A DNA stretch of 64,000 nucleotides from Dendrolimus kikuchii (lineage: Eukaryota > Arthropoda > Insecta > Lepidoptera > Lasiocampidae). Below are positions 32,156 through 42,615 of the stretch, one piece after another (position 1 is the first letter of the stretch; each line of letters begins with the position of its first letter). The notes under the pieces were generated by a model that made no database searches, was not told where the DNA came from, and saw only the letters and a list, made by a program, of their open reading frames with translations. Made by a program: the position numbers and the translations under genes. The DNA lies in assembly GCA_019925095.2 (NCBI GenBank), contig CM034394.1:22802272-22866271 (forward strand), given 5' to 3'.

Positions 32156-32724
32156 GGAAAATAAAAATTCTAAATTTAAATATACACATACATATATACA
32201 TTATACATAGTCATAAACATATATACATACATAGTTTTAGCATGCGAGATACACAGAGACAAGTACCGACACTTATTATTACCCACATTGAAGGTGAAAC
32301 AGGTAGACAACAAAAAAATTATGCGTCCCTTAAAAAGAAATATGATCTTCTATTAAACACTGTCGTACAAAAAATGGGTGCCCAATAAACAATACATTAA
32401 TAGAACGAACAATGGAAAACAAACAGCCATAACTCTTCATATAGGGACAGAATTCTTTGTCCTATAATAACTTTTGATACACAATTACTACCAACATTTG
32501 TCAAATAAGGTTACAATGTGAAAAATGATTCTCTTATCTTATTATCAAGCAAGTTGTGTGTGAAAGACACACGAATTTGTGACATTACATTGATGTATTA
32601 TGAATTACGGCTTACAGATACGCGCCGATAAGGCAAATAAACAAGCCTTTGACTCGATGAATAATACATTATCGAAGTATGTAAAACAATGTTACTTCTT
32701 AACGTCTTTAGAATTATCATTTTA
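32156..32724. other. AT-rich spacer, nothing recognised
   Basis: An 82-residue frame at 32140-32388 starts in the LINE tail and has no recognised motif. It is not called. Confidence 0.4.
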
Positions 32725-33210
32725 TCCGTATCAGGAACGGAGAAAGAATACAATCACTTGCGGTTAGGCGGTTAGTGGTAAGAGGCGACAAAACAAACCA
32801 CAGCCAGGTGGTAAGGTATTTGCTCGTTTGGATGGCTACCACGCTTGGTCTAGAGTATGGCTAAATTCCAGTCCTAGTTTAGAGAACGGCGCCGGCAGCA
32901 CATTAGTAGTGCCTTTGATGTTACAAATGTCTATAGGCGATGGTAACCGCTTTCCATCAGGTGAGCCGTCTAACTGTATCCGGAACTCACGCAATGCCAA
33001 GGTTAACGAACTACGAAGAAAATGCCAGCTGGATTTCTGATCCTTCTATCCTATCGCCTTCATCCCCATCCCTCCTATCCTATTTCCTCTATTATTCCAA
33101 AACTTGGAAATAGGTTATTATCACCCCTATTGTTGCAAATGTCTATAGGTGACGATAACCACTTTCCATCAGATGGGCCGTCTGCTCGCCAGCTTCGCAA
33201 TAAAAAATTG
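32725..33210 (+). mobile_element. Diverged A-repeat followed by a second 3' end
   Basis: 32725-32998 is an old copy (GAACGGAGAAAGAATACAAT start). 33123-33208 is another A-repeat 3' end (CAAATGTCTATAGGTGACG, CTTCGCAATAAAAAA), preceded by a CT-rich stretch (TCCTATCCTATCG) also seen before 52735-52856. This suggests a sub-family with a different upstream part. Confidence 0.6.
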
Positions 33211-33505
33211 TTAATCCCAGTATTATAGTTTTGCTTTAATGGTTAGTTTCATATCGTTCACTAGATGTCATTAGTGTTGATTTTTCTTAATTTTGCGTAA
33301 AATTACGCTACGCCTATATATTTATGTTATTATAAATTGTATATTTTTCTATTACTTATAATAGAAAAATATACATTTTATTATAAACTAAATAATTTTG
33401 ATCCAACGATTTCAAAATCAAAACATCTTATCTCTAAAGTCCTCAAACCTCATTTTCATGACCCAGAAACTCATGCATATGTAAACATCAAAAACACTAG
33501 AAGGT

Positions 33506-35503
33506 ATGGAGGTATCCGCCTGCAGACTAGCAATGACTGGCCACCAACCTCTAGTCATAGTTTCAGCATACCTCGCATGCCAAAAAACCCTCATTAAGAA
33601 AGACCTAGAAACCCTATTCAACTTAGGCCCGGCTGTTATTATAGCCGGAGATCTGAATTGCAAACACGAGCAGTGGAATTGCAATACCACTAACCCCAAT
33701 GGCAGAGCCCTAATAAATATATCAGACAATCTTTTGTTTGATATACTAACTCCCATGACCCCCACAAGATACCCCCCCAACCGCGACTGGGGGACCCCAA
33801 ACACTCTCGACCTAGCATTACTGAGGGGCGTAACCCTTCAGTTCCATTCGATCGAAACGATGGACGATATCGACTCGGACCATCGTCCGGTTATCCTCAG
33901 ATTAGGACCACAGACAGACCAGACATCTGAAACTAGGACCTCTGTGGATTGGTTGAGACTTGAGACCCTCCTCAAGGCAACCAGCTCAGAAGACCTGGAC
34001 CGCATCCCGGACCACATCGTGTCCCGCCATGACACGGAGACGGCAATCGAGGCCCTCACCAGCCACCTTCAATCTGCAGTGCGGAACTCGTCCAGGCAGG
34101 TGCCAGTGGAGGATGACCGCCACTTATGCCTGCCGGACGAGGTGAGGGTACTGCTGAGGGAAAAGAGAGCCGCCTCCAGAGCTCACGACAGATATCCCAC
34201 CGAGGATAACAGAGTCCGACTCCGCGAACTAGAACGCGAGGTCAAACTACGTATCCGGGAAGTCAGGGAACAACGTTGGGACAGAACGTTGAGGGATATC
34301 GAGCCAACTCACCAGGCATACTGGAAGCTGGCTAGAGCTCTCAAATCAGACACCCTTACTGTCATACCCGCGCTAGAAAGAGCCGACAACACCGAGGCGT
34401 TCGATGACGAGGAGAAGGCCGAGTGCCTTGCTCAGAGTCTAGAGCTTCAATGCTCCCCCACTACGCAAAACGTCGACCAGTCACACCTGACGGAGGTAGA
34501 CTCCGAGGTCGAACGTAGATCCTCCTTACCAGCGGAAACCACACTCGACACGGTCACGGTCGGAGAAGTGCAAGATCTGATCAAGTCTCTCAAACCGCGA
34601 AAGGCCCCAGGGACCGATGGCATCAACAATCGCGTTTTAAAACTCCTACCCGCCCATCTAATTATAATTCTAGTGAGCATCTTCAATGCCGCCATAACAA
34701 ACTGCTCCTTTCCCGCGATCTGGAAGGAAGCAGATGTCATCGGTATTCACAAGCCGGGAAAACCGGCTAATAAACCGTCTAGCTACCGTCCAATCAGCCT
34801 ACTGAGCGCACTCAGCAAGCTTTACGAGAGGGTCATCCTCTCTCGACTTAGAGATTTTGCCTTCAGCAAACATCTAATACCCGATGAGCAATTTGGCTTC
34901 CGTGCCAGACACTCATGCGTCCAACAGGTGCACCGCATCACGGAGCACATATTATCTCACTTTGCCCATCGCCCCCGCCCTATAGGAACAGCCGCACTGT
35001 TTCTAGACGTAGCAAAAGCCTTCGACAAGGTCTGGCACAACATCCGGCTGCAGACAGCTGTCACAGAACTAGGCGAATGGTTTCGCAAATGGAGGATAGA
35101 GGTAAACCCGGAGAAAAGCGCAGCAATGTTCTTTTCCCCGGGCACGCTTCGCTCCCCCAAACGCGCTAGCCTTCGCCTAAAAACCATTTCGCTCTATGAC
35201 CAACAAATCCCCTGGGCAAAGTACACCAAATATCTTGGTGTCACCCTAGATCGGAACTTGCGCTTCAACGAGCATATCACTATAGTCCGAAATAGAGCGC
35301 GATTTGTGATGGGTCGTTTAGCACCCATGATAGACAAACGAAGCAAAATGTCCCTCAGACACAAGCTTACTCTGTATAAAACATGCATCCTCCCGATCAT
35401 GACACAGACAGACACAGACGGCGGCGTCTCAGACGCCGCCAATCAAGATCTCTCCACGTCCCCGCGAGGGACGCTAGGAGACATAGCTCACCCCACAGGA
35501 TAG
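33506..35503 (+). pseudogene. Jockey-type ORF2: endonuclease part and defective RT
   Basis: 665 residues. Residues about 1-130 are the C-terminal half of an APE-type endonuclease (AGDLNC, LDLALLRG, SDHRPV), which nicks target DNA. The RT follows: KPRKAPGTDGINNRVL, SYRPISLLSALSKLYE, EQFGFRARHS, and motif A LFLDVAKAFDKVWH. Directly after motif A the frame jumps to LGEWFRKWRIEVNPEKS, which normally lies after motifs B and C. So the catalytic YADD region is gone, yet the frame stays open. The last residues (after CILPIMT) are also rearranged. There is no RNase H, as in Jockey. The Met at 33506 is internal to the original protein. Confidence 0.85.
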
Positions 35504-35504
35504 A

Positions 35505-35572
35505 CTAGGCGTGTTGCTGGGAAGTTTCTTTCGCCGTTTCTTCTCTCCCAGCCATAACACGTTGCGAAACGG
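35505..35572 (+). other. Shared 3' hairpin module, Jockey LINE copy
   Basis: CTAGGC starts the module; CCGTTTC (35534-35540) pairs with GAAACGG (35566-35572). The PLE copy has CCGCTTC and GAAGCGG at the same places, so one base pair changed on both sides. Similarity extends some 20 nt further. Confidence 0.6.
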
Positions 35573-36138
35573 CAGTAAGATAGCGTAGGCCACCGGAAAC
35601 CACCGATCCCGGCCCGCCGTGATCCTTCCCTTCGGGCTTTATATTACCCGTCGCCCGTTCTCAATTAGTATTTTGTGTCGCCCTATGGTGGGCATCATTA
35701 AATTCATTCCCCATTCATGGCAACAGTCCAGCCGAGATAAAACTCCTTAGGGAGCTCCCTCGAGCAAGTTGCCCCCCCGGGCTCGAGCGCCTTCGCTTCG
35801 CGAAGGCACTCGCCCCAAAGACCCCGGTAAAGTTGTAAGGTCTTCGGACCAACAACATAAAGTCAAGTCCAATAAAAAAAAAAAAAAAATCAAAAACACG
35901 TTATACGAAATCGTCTCAATATTCAAAATACAATTATATTAAACAAATAATAACATGCCGACTATGAAAATAAGTAATATTTTATTGGAAAATCTAAGGT
36001 ACCAATCAATAGTATAATATTGGATATTGGTGACCCGATTTATGATCAAAATGTCTTAAGTGAACTAAAGCTCAGAACTTTAATTAAGTATATATAGTTC
36101 TAAATAATTTAGGATTAGGATTTAGGATAGTCAATCTC

Positions 36139-36393
36139 TTTTTTTTATTGCATGATTTCAGCAAATAAGCAGACAGCGAAAAGTGCTACCAAGATATTTC
36201 CGCTCTCCAAAGGGAGACTGGAAACGTAGCCACAATGCCGGAACACAACTCAAGGTTGTTATGGCGGCATACTCTAGACCAGAAGTGGCAACCACACAGG
36301 CGGGCAAATATTCTACCACCTGGATGTGGGTTGTTTTGTTGCCTCTTAGCTGGCCGCAGGAAATTATATTCTTTCTCCGCTCCTGCACCGATG
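36139..36393 (-). mobile_element. A-repeat, diverged
   Basis: It starts with T8 and ATTGCATGATTTCAGC and ends CTCCGCTCCTGCACCGAT. It has internal losses. Confidence 0.65.
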
Positions 36394-36912
36394 ATTTCCA
36401 CGACTCGCGAAACTAATACATACATATGTAAACCTTAGGACATATTTTATTATGAAGTCATCTCAATATTCAAAATACAATTATGTTAGACAAACAATAA
36501 CAAGCAGATTATCGCAACACTTGACACTTAATAATCGACAATCGATAAAATGACTTAAGGGGGCAAGAGAGGTTAAAAGGGGGTGGGATTTTGAGTAATT
36601 TATCACTGAGTGACGTGAGTGCCTTATGTTTGGTGATTAGGCTGCCATAATGGTTATATTGTTGTTTATAACTCATGAAATCATGTTTACAAAAAGGAGT
36701 TAAGAAGTGGAATGTCTTTGCATATTAGTAGTAGATTTATATGAATTATTAAGAATTTTATATTTATGAAAGTGCCATAAATTTTCATATTCCATGAACT
36801 CTTTCCAGTTGTAGAAGGTGTGCTCGATTTGCCACTTCTTAAATCGGCAAGTGAATACATTTGAACCAAGTTTGATATTTTACGATAGTTTGTTAAATGT
36901 ATGTTATGCATT
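36394..36912. other. AT-rich spacer, nothing recognised
   Basis: There is no frame or repeat of note. Confidence 0.4.
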
Positions 36913-36970
36913 AATGCAATAAAACTAGGTGTTAACGGTTTAGCCACTTTTCAGTAGCCGTGATCACGGA
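36913..36970 (-). mobile_element. PLE terminal scrap
   Basis: GTTAACGGTTT, CCACTTTTCAGTAGCCGTG and ATCACGGAAG match the PLE end at 30-115 with a deletion. Confidence 0.55.
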
Positions 36971-37221
36971 AGAAAAGAAAGGAGTAGGAAAGAAAAACGT
37001 TTATTTGTCAAAGGCGACACATAAAATATGTATTAACTTAATGAAGCAATACAATTCTGGAGTTGCATGCCACAATTGGACAAATGAGGTTGGAACTCAG
37101 TATATTGCCGTGCCGAAAGATAATCCGTCACAGCACTGATTTTCAGCGCCGACCTCTTTGTTACTCTATATATATTTTATTGAGACCCATAGGCGAAGAA
37201 AAAATAGTTATTTATTAGTAC

Positions 37222-37352
37222 ATACATACATACATACATACATAACTTCACGCCAGTTCCCTTGCGGGGTAGGCACGAACAACAGAGCGCCATTTAGGTT
37301 TATTCTTACACACCTCACTTGCTTCTTTGACATTCATAACTCTTGTCACACA
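37222..37352 (-). mobile_element. RTE 3' end, 14-bp TSD
   Basis: TTATTTATTAGTAC occurs at 37208-37221 and 37353-37366. The insert begins with (ATAC)n and continues ACTTCACGCCAGTTCCCTTG. Confidence 0.85.
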
Positions 37353-37366
37353 TTATTTATTAGTAC

Positions 37367-38034
37367 TATAATTATATATATTATTATGAATTTGTAGTAT
37401 GTGAATTCGAAAATTCCGTTGGAATTATCACAAACTTTATTAGAAATACACACACTTAATTCTCAGTTCATATATAGCCGAATACAACAAAACCAAACCA
37501 TAGGGCAGAAAATCATTATCGCTTAGGTCGTGCAATGTTCGTCATTATAAGATACTCGCTACAAAAGTGCATTAGGTAACGCCTCATTTGCAGTCAGAAT
37601 ACGACTGACGCATTTCCCGACTGACCGCCCCCTCATGCATTTGTAAATTAGACATGGCCTCCTAGCAACATGCCGCCCACTGGTTCTTGAAATCGTTAAA
37701 TGGCCAGCTTAATGGCTTCCAAGAATTCGCATGAAATACCAACAGAGCAAAGAGATTAGAGCGAACAATAGATCACTCAAATTGAAAGGGATAATAAAAC
37801 ACCTGCAAAGACCGGTTTGTATCACCATTAATTATAATTATATGTGTTTTTATTACTAAAAATAAGAGCACTAGTACATAAAAAAATGAATAATGAAAAT
37901 AAAGTGATCTAGTACCTACATACAGTGGTTTTTATATACATATATCTATTATATATAAATTATAAGCCTAAATATATATAACTAGTAACAAGTAAATATC
38001 TATATACACAGCATAATTATATTATATTCCAGCT
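37367..38034. other. AT-rich spacer, nothing recognised
   Basis: 37600-37700 is less AT-rich (CATGGCCTCCTAGCAACATG) but not recognised. Confidence 0.4.
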
Positions 38035-38298
38035 TTGTTTTTTTTTTTTATTGCTGGAGTTCAGCAGACAAGCAGACGGCCCACTCGATGGAAAGCGGTT
38101 ACCATCGCCTATGGTCATTTGCAACACCAAAGGCGCTACAAATGCGCTGCTGCTCTCTTAAGGGAAACTGGAACCTGGTCACTAATGCCGGAACACAACT
38201 CAAGGTTGTTATGGCGACATACTTTAGACCAGGGGTGGTAGCCATCCAGTCGGGCAAATGCCCTACCACCTGGCAAGACCAGGGGTGGTAGCCATCCA
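38035..38298 (-). mobile_element. A-repeat truncated at CCACCTGGCA
   Basis: It is a clean 3' two-thirds copy that stops at CTACCACCTGGCA, then repeats AGACCAGGGGTGGTAGCCA from its own interior. The copy at 56440-56671 stops at the same base. Confidence 0.75.
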
Positions 38299-38374
38299 TC
38301 CTTTGTATCTATAAAATGATATTTAGTACATATTCAGCAATTATAATCATACAAAATCTTTTTATTCAAATTTA

Positions 38375-38550
38375 AATTCAAATTCAAAAGTTTTTATTCA
38401 AAATAAGTTCCACTGGAGAACACTTTTTGAAGGTCATCCGTGTAAGTTAAAATTTAATTTTTACGTCCTATTCTATGTACACCGCTTCGCAACGTGTTGA
38501 TGCTGTAAAGGAGAAGAAGCGGCAAGAAACTCCCCAGCAACACGTCTAGC
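38375..38550 (-). mobile_element. LINE-like 3' end carrying the shared module
   Basis: The module at 38482-38549 reads on the minus strand CTAGACGTGTTGCTGG, then CCGCTTC paired with GAAGCGG. The 3' side ends in AATTTGAATTTAAATTTG-type sequence. It has no coding left and its family is distinct from the Jockey copy. Confidence 0.5.
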
Positions 38551-38865
38551 TAAATATTGTTTTTCTTTATATTTCATATTCTATTTATATCTCAAATTCT
38601 TTTTTTTATAATTTTTGTACAGAAGTATGTTACAGAATTACTTTTTTATGTTATAGAATGTATGTATATATATCTCAGAGAATTTTTGGCGTAAAAATAT
38701 ATAAAAATAAGCATATATTGTTGATCATGAACTATGAGGTTAACTTTTTATGCTATAGAATGTATTTATATATAGAAATATTTAAAATAATTCTATTATA
38801 TACAAATATGCTAAGACCATATCTCAATGCAAATATGTAACTTAAACAGGTATTATTATTATTAT

Positions 38866-39085
38866 TAAACAGTAGTAGAAGATGACAGGTGTCAATGAGT
38901 ATTGTTAGTTTTATTTAGCCTACCACCAACTTGTTAATTTTAATTTCTGTTTATAGTTATTATTTACTCTATAAGAACCTAATCTAATTTACTACCCTTT
39001 CGCAACATGTTGTGGTTTGAAGAAAAAAAGCGCCGCAAGAAAATCTTCATCAACAAGCCTAGCATTAATAATTTTATATAATACT
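38866..39085 (-). mobile_element. PLE non-coding end fragment
   Basis: It matches 120-345 (CAATGAGTATTGTTAG, TTTATTTAGCCTACC, CGCAACATGTTG), diverged. Confidence 0.6.
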
Positions 39086-39534
39086 AGAATTCCAGACAGA
39101 CGTTGTTTTGCCCTGAAAAAATAAAAATCTAGAACCCGATTCTATGAAAGATATTTTATCGCTAATTGTATCCCAGATCTAGTAATAAATATAGCCTGTA
39201 TTATTTTGGGAAAATATCGTTTTAATGGTGAAAGAATTTTTGAAATTTAAAAAGTTTACATTATAAAATACAAGCATGATACATGAACAGATGTGATTAA
39301 AAGTGGGCAAGGAAATATATTACATCCCGCAGAAGCATATACGTACCAGGCTATCATTCGTTACCAAAAACCAAACATTAAAAGGATTTAAATAAGGCAT
39401 AAAAAATTATATCGGAGACCCATCATTTCTCGAGTTAGAGATATAAAAAATCATATTTAGTCTTTTTGTTTCAGCGATTTTATAAAATCACCCCAAGAGG
39501 AGGATAGATGCACAGGGAGTGCAGTGTACAACAT

Positions 39535-39630
39535 TGAAAAATAAATAAATAAATAGTTACGACATCTAATTGTACACAAAAATGATATTATCGCTAAAAA
39601 GCAATCTTCTCCAGATATCCCTAGGAAGTA
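39535..39630 (-). mobile_element. LINE 3' UTR fragment with (AAAT)n tail
   Basis: AATAAATAAATAAATAG is followed by TTATCGCTAAAAAGCAATC and TTCTCCAGATATCC, related to 27191-27345. Confidence 0.45.
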
Positions 39631-39680
39631 ATTAAGATGATAATGGTGATGGAGGCAAACGTATATATAGATATAAATAT

Positions 39681-39939
39681 TGTTGCGGACAGCTCGCCCA
39701 TAGCTCGCACAGTTAGCAGCTAGGCGTCGGACAGAACGTGAGATATAGAAACATCCTTGGAGGCCGGAAATGCACATTTGTACATTGTGCAAACACTTGC
39801 ACTTAATGGCACTTCTCTCTCAGTGCCATTCAGCATTATATTCTCAGTTACTCGTCTATGTAGAGTTTTGATTTAATTGTAAATTTCGAAATATAATAAC
39901 TCCACAACGAGTTTTATTTGGAAGAATCAACTGCCACCA
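39681..39939 (+). mobile_element. Candidate solo LTR, 259 bp
   Basis: It starts TGTTGCGGACAG and ends ACTGCCACCA; ATAAATAT lies directly on both sides (39673-39680 and 39940-39947). Length and TG...CA ends fit a Copia or BEL LTR. Single copy here, and the flank is low-complexity, so this is tentative. Confidence 0.4.
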
Positions 39940-39947
39940 ATAAATAT

Positions 39948-40486
39948 ATATTTAATAATGACGAATACAATTTCATGAGGGATAAAAAAATCGAAGCCTT
40001 TAATCTACAGTAAATTATACAAAACATTTATTTTATAAAAACAACCGCAGCCAGCACTCAACCCCGAAAAAAATCCAAACACAAATAGAGAATCGACACA
40101 ATCGGGCGCAAATAAAAGCCTCCGACCGGGGAAAAGACCGGAACGGACAAACCCGGAGTTGTCGAGCCGTTAACAGGAACGCGGGATGTGTCCATTTCCA
40201 GGGTCCATTCCATTAAATATAGTCTGGATAAGCTTTAGTGCGGTGACTAAAAGTACATTCTTATACAAATTAGCATCAGTGCTTCATATTATCTCGCTGA
40301 GGCCATCATCTATGTTAGCGTTAAAGATTTATTACGGTCTTATTCATATTTTTTCGTCAATGCTTATCATTGACGTCTCTGATGAGTTGCTGTTCAGAGT
40401 TTCTGGCACTCTATACTTTATTCACTCGCTGAGTTTATACAAGTTTTTTTTTCTTTTCATGAATGTTGTATTTAAAAAGACCACAT
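39948..40486. other. Spacer, nothing recognised
   Basis: 40020-40200 has balanced base composition (GACCGGGGAAAAGACCGG) unlike the surroundings. No protein or repeat match is seen. Confidence 0.35.
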
Positions 40487-40799
40487 TTTTTTTTATTGGA
40501 GGAGTTCAGCAGACAGGCAGACGGCCCACTTGATGGACAGCGGTTACCATCGCCTATGGACATTTCCAACACCAAAGGTTGTTACAAATGCGCTGCTGCT
40601 CTATTAAGGGAGACTGGAACCTGGTCACTAATGCCGGAACACAACTCAAAGTTGTTATGGCGACATACTTTAGACCAGGGGTGGTAGCCATCCAGTCGGG
40701 CAAATGCCCTACCACCTTGCTGTGGGTTGTTAAGTCGCCTCTTACGACAGGCCGCCCGGCCGCAGGAAATTGTATTATTTCTCCGTTCCTGCACGGATA
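40487..40799 (-). mobile_element. A-repeat, full length
   Basis: Both limits are present (TTTTTTATTGGAGGAGTTC start, CCGTTCCTGCACGGATAAA end) and divergence is low. ACATT occurs near both edges but is too short to claim a TSD. Confidence 0.8.
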
Positions 40800-40857
40800 A
40801 ACATTAATATTACCATCTAATCTTGAAAGACTAATGAGTAATTTAAATATAACCTAA

Positions 40858-41460
40858 ATTAACTAGAAGTACTTTTTGATATGCAAGTATAGTGGAACAC
40901 TTACAAGTCAATAGATGGCACTGTGCAATAATTAAGGTCACAAACGTTTCCCGAAACGTACAAAGAATATATACAAATCCACCTGGTAATGATTTTATTT
41001 TTCCTTCCACCCATTTTAATATTATATAAAATTATTAGAGCTAGGCATGTTTGCTGAAGAGTTCCTTGCGCCGCTTCTTCTCTTCAAGCCATAACATGTT
41101 GCGAAGCGGTAGTAAATTAGATTAGGCTCCCATAGAGTAAATAATAACCATAAACAAAATTAAAATTAACAAGTTGGCGGTAGGCTAAATAAAACTTTAA
41201 CAATACTCGTTGACACTTAACATCTTCGTCTTCCGTGATCACGGCCACTGAAAAGTGGCCGAAAAGTCGGAAAAATCAAAATCAAATAAAATCACCGCGC
41301 TTAAAACCGTTAAAACGTAGTTTTATTATTAATAATAGATGGGCCTAATAACACTAGCCTCGCTGGAAGGTCTTCCTTTGAGACGGAGGTGCATTCCTGA
41401 TTCCATCTCTCTCCCACCCTCTACGGGGGGTGCCCCGTGCCCCTTCACAAACAAGTATAT
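40858..41460 (-). repeat. Dispersed repeat D, split by a PLE piece
   Basis: 40858-40982 and 41338-41460 are colinear with the inverse of 11037-11250, with the PLE segment between. Confidence 0.55.
40983..41337 (+). mobile_element. PLE 3' fragment inserted in repeat D
   Basis: It matches 1384-1738 from TTTTATTTTTCCTTCC to TTAAAACGTAGTTTTATTA. It includes the shared hairpin module (41040-41108). Only non-coding sequence remains. Confidence 0.75.
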
Positions 41461-41479
41461 AAAAAAATCTTATAATTAT

Positions 41480-41635
41480 TAGACATAGACAACACTTTAT
41501 TGTTCACCACAATAAAAATTACAAAAATGCACAGCAAGACAATAGTTACTTCAAGAATCAAAAGGCGGCCTCATCGCTACAAGCGATCTCTTCCAGGCAA
41601 CCTGATTCAAAGGAAATTCTTAAATTATATGTAAT
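41480..41635 (-). mobile_element. LINE 3' UTR fragment
   Basis: AACACTTTATTGTTCACC, GGCGGCCTCATCGC and CTCTTCCAGGCAACCTGATT match the inverse of the tail at 5725-5897. Confidence 0.55.
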
Positions 41636-41837
41636 GATTATGCAACAAAGAAAAAGGAAAAATATATAAATAAAAATAACATACATGGACAGCAGATTAC
41701 AGTCTAAAGTATAGTAAACTAGCACATACATTATTGCGTAAGACTAACATAATATTTCCTGAGAGTATTTTTAAATATGGCAAAGGATTATTACATTTTA
41801 TGTTATACTAATTTAATTTACACATATTTGTGTGTAA

Positions 41838-41953
41838 GGGCCCGGGGGGAGGGGAGGGAGGGGGGAGGGGGGGGAGGGGAGGGGGGGGGGGGGAGGGGGG
41901 AGGGGGGAGGGGGGAGGGGGGGTTTAAGAGGAGGTCATTTTCGTGGAAGGGGT

Positions 41954-41989
<36 letters not shown>

Positions 41990-41990
41990 T
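41838..41990 (+). repeat. (GGGGA)n purine tract plus (TA)n
   Basis: About 85 nt of almost only G and A on the plus strand, with many G4 runs, then an interrupted TA tract at 41957-41985. Glycine-rich frames across it are repeat translation. Confidence 0.9.
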
Positions 41991-42347
41991 AAACTCCTTC
42001 TTTAGCCCGGGCGAACGAGATATGCCCGAGTCAAATACTATTTATATTCTAACTATTTTTATATATATATAATACTTCGGTTGTGATTTGGTGTTGGGTA
42101 ATGGTTTGGATGTGTTGGTTTATGTTACCAAGGGGGGAAGTGTTTTTTGGGTGTGTTATTGTTTCTATATACTTACTTATACTATTTGTTATATTTTGGA
42201 GTTCTAATATATATATTTCACAACTGGATATATATGTATGCATCCGCGTTGCCTCCCCCGAGTCAGAACCCCCAACACGATTTGTGTTTGTGTTGGTTGT
42301 TCTGGCCCAGGGGAGATGATCAGACACATGCATATATACTTCCCTAT

Positions 42348-42426
42348 CTTATTCATATTGAGTTAAAGTAAGTTTGAAGCATTGTTTAAGAATCCTTCAA
42401 ACTTACTGTAACTTAATATGAATAAG
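42348..42426. repeat. 32-bp inverted repeat hairpin
   Basis: 42348-42379 and 42395-42426 are inverse copies with two mismatches around a 15-nt loop. A weaker relative lies at 58858-58950, followed by the same GA(G)ACCG sequence. Confidence 0.6.
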
Positions 42427-42504
42427 ACCGCGAGACTGTGGCCCCATGCGTATTATTTAATGCGTTACGCCGTTAACACATAGCCACATTACTGTATATA
42501 CATT

Positions 42505-42615
42505 CGTTATCTGGCAATATTCAACGTCATTAATAATGTCACATCTCAAATAACGTCTTAAACCCATCGTCATATCTGCGTGAAACAGCCTAAATCTTTA
42601 ACATTATCCCAGATG
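42505..42615 (+). repeat. Short dispersed repeat J, copy 1
   Basis: GTTATCTGGCAATATTCAAC, AATGTCACATCTCAAATAAC and ACATTATCCCAGATG match 45366-45490, and the last part matches 47930-47975. Confidence 0.45.

Larger units (their letters stand above)
33498..35889 (+). mobile_element. Jockey-type LINE, 5'-truncated, about 10-bp TSD
   Basis: ATCAAAAACAC occurs at 33487-33497 and 35889-35899. The insert ends in a poly(A) after AAGTCCAATA. The 3' UTR is GC-rich (GCCTTCGCTTCGCGAAGGCA forms a small hairpin near 35790). The element lost its 5' half (ORF1 and part of the endonuclease) and has internal in-frame losses. Confidence 0.9.

Noticed and set aside
34447..34740. Minus-strand frames opposite the Jockey ORF2
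   Set aside because: They are shadows of the plus-strand frame with RT motifs.
40487..40799. Target duplication ACATT for an A-repeat
   Set aside because: Five bases in AT-rich DNA next to a poly(T) is too weak to claim.
41777..42072. Glycine/arginine-rich proteins
   Set aside because: They are translations of the G-rich purine tract.
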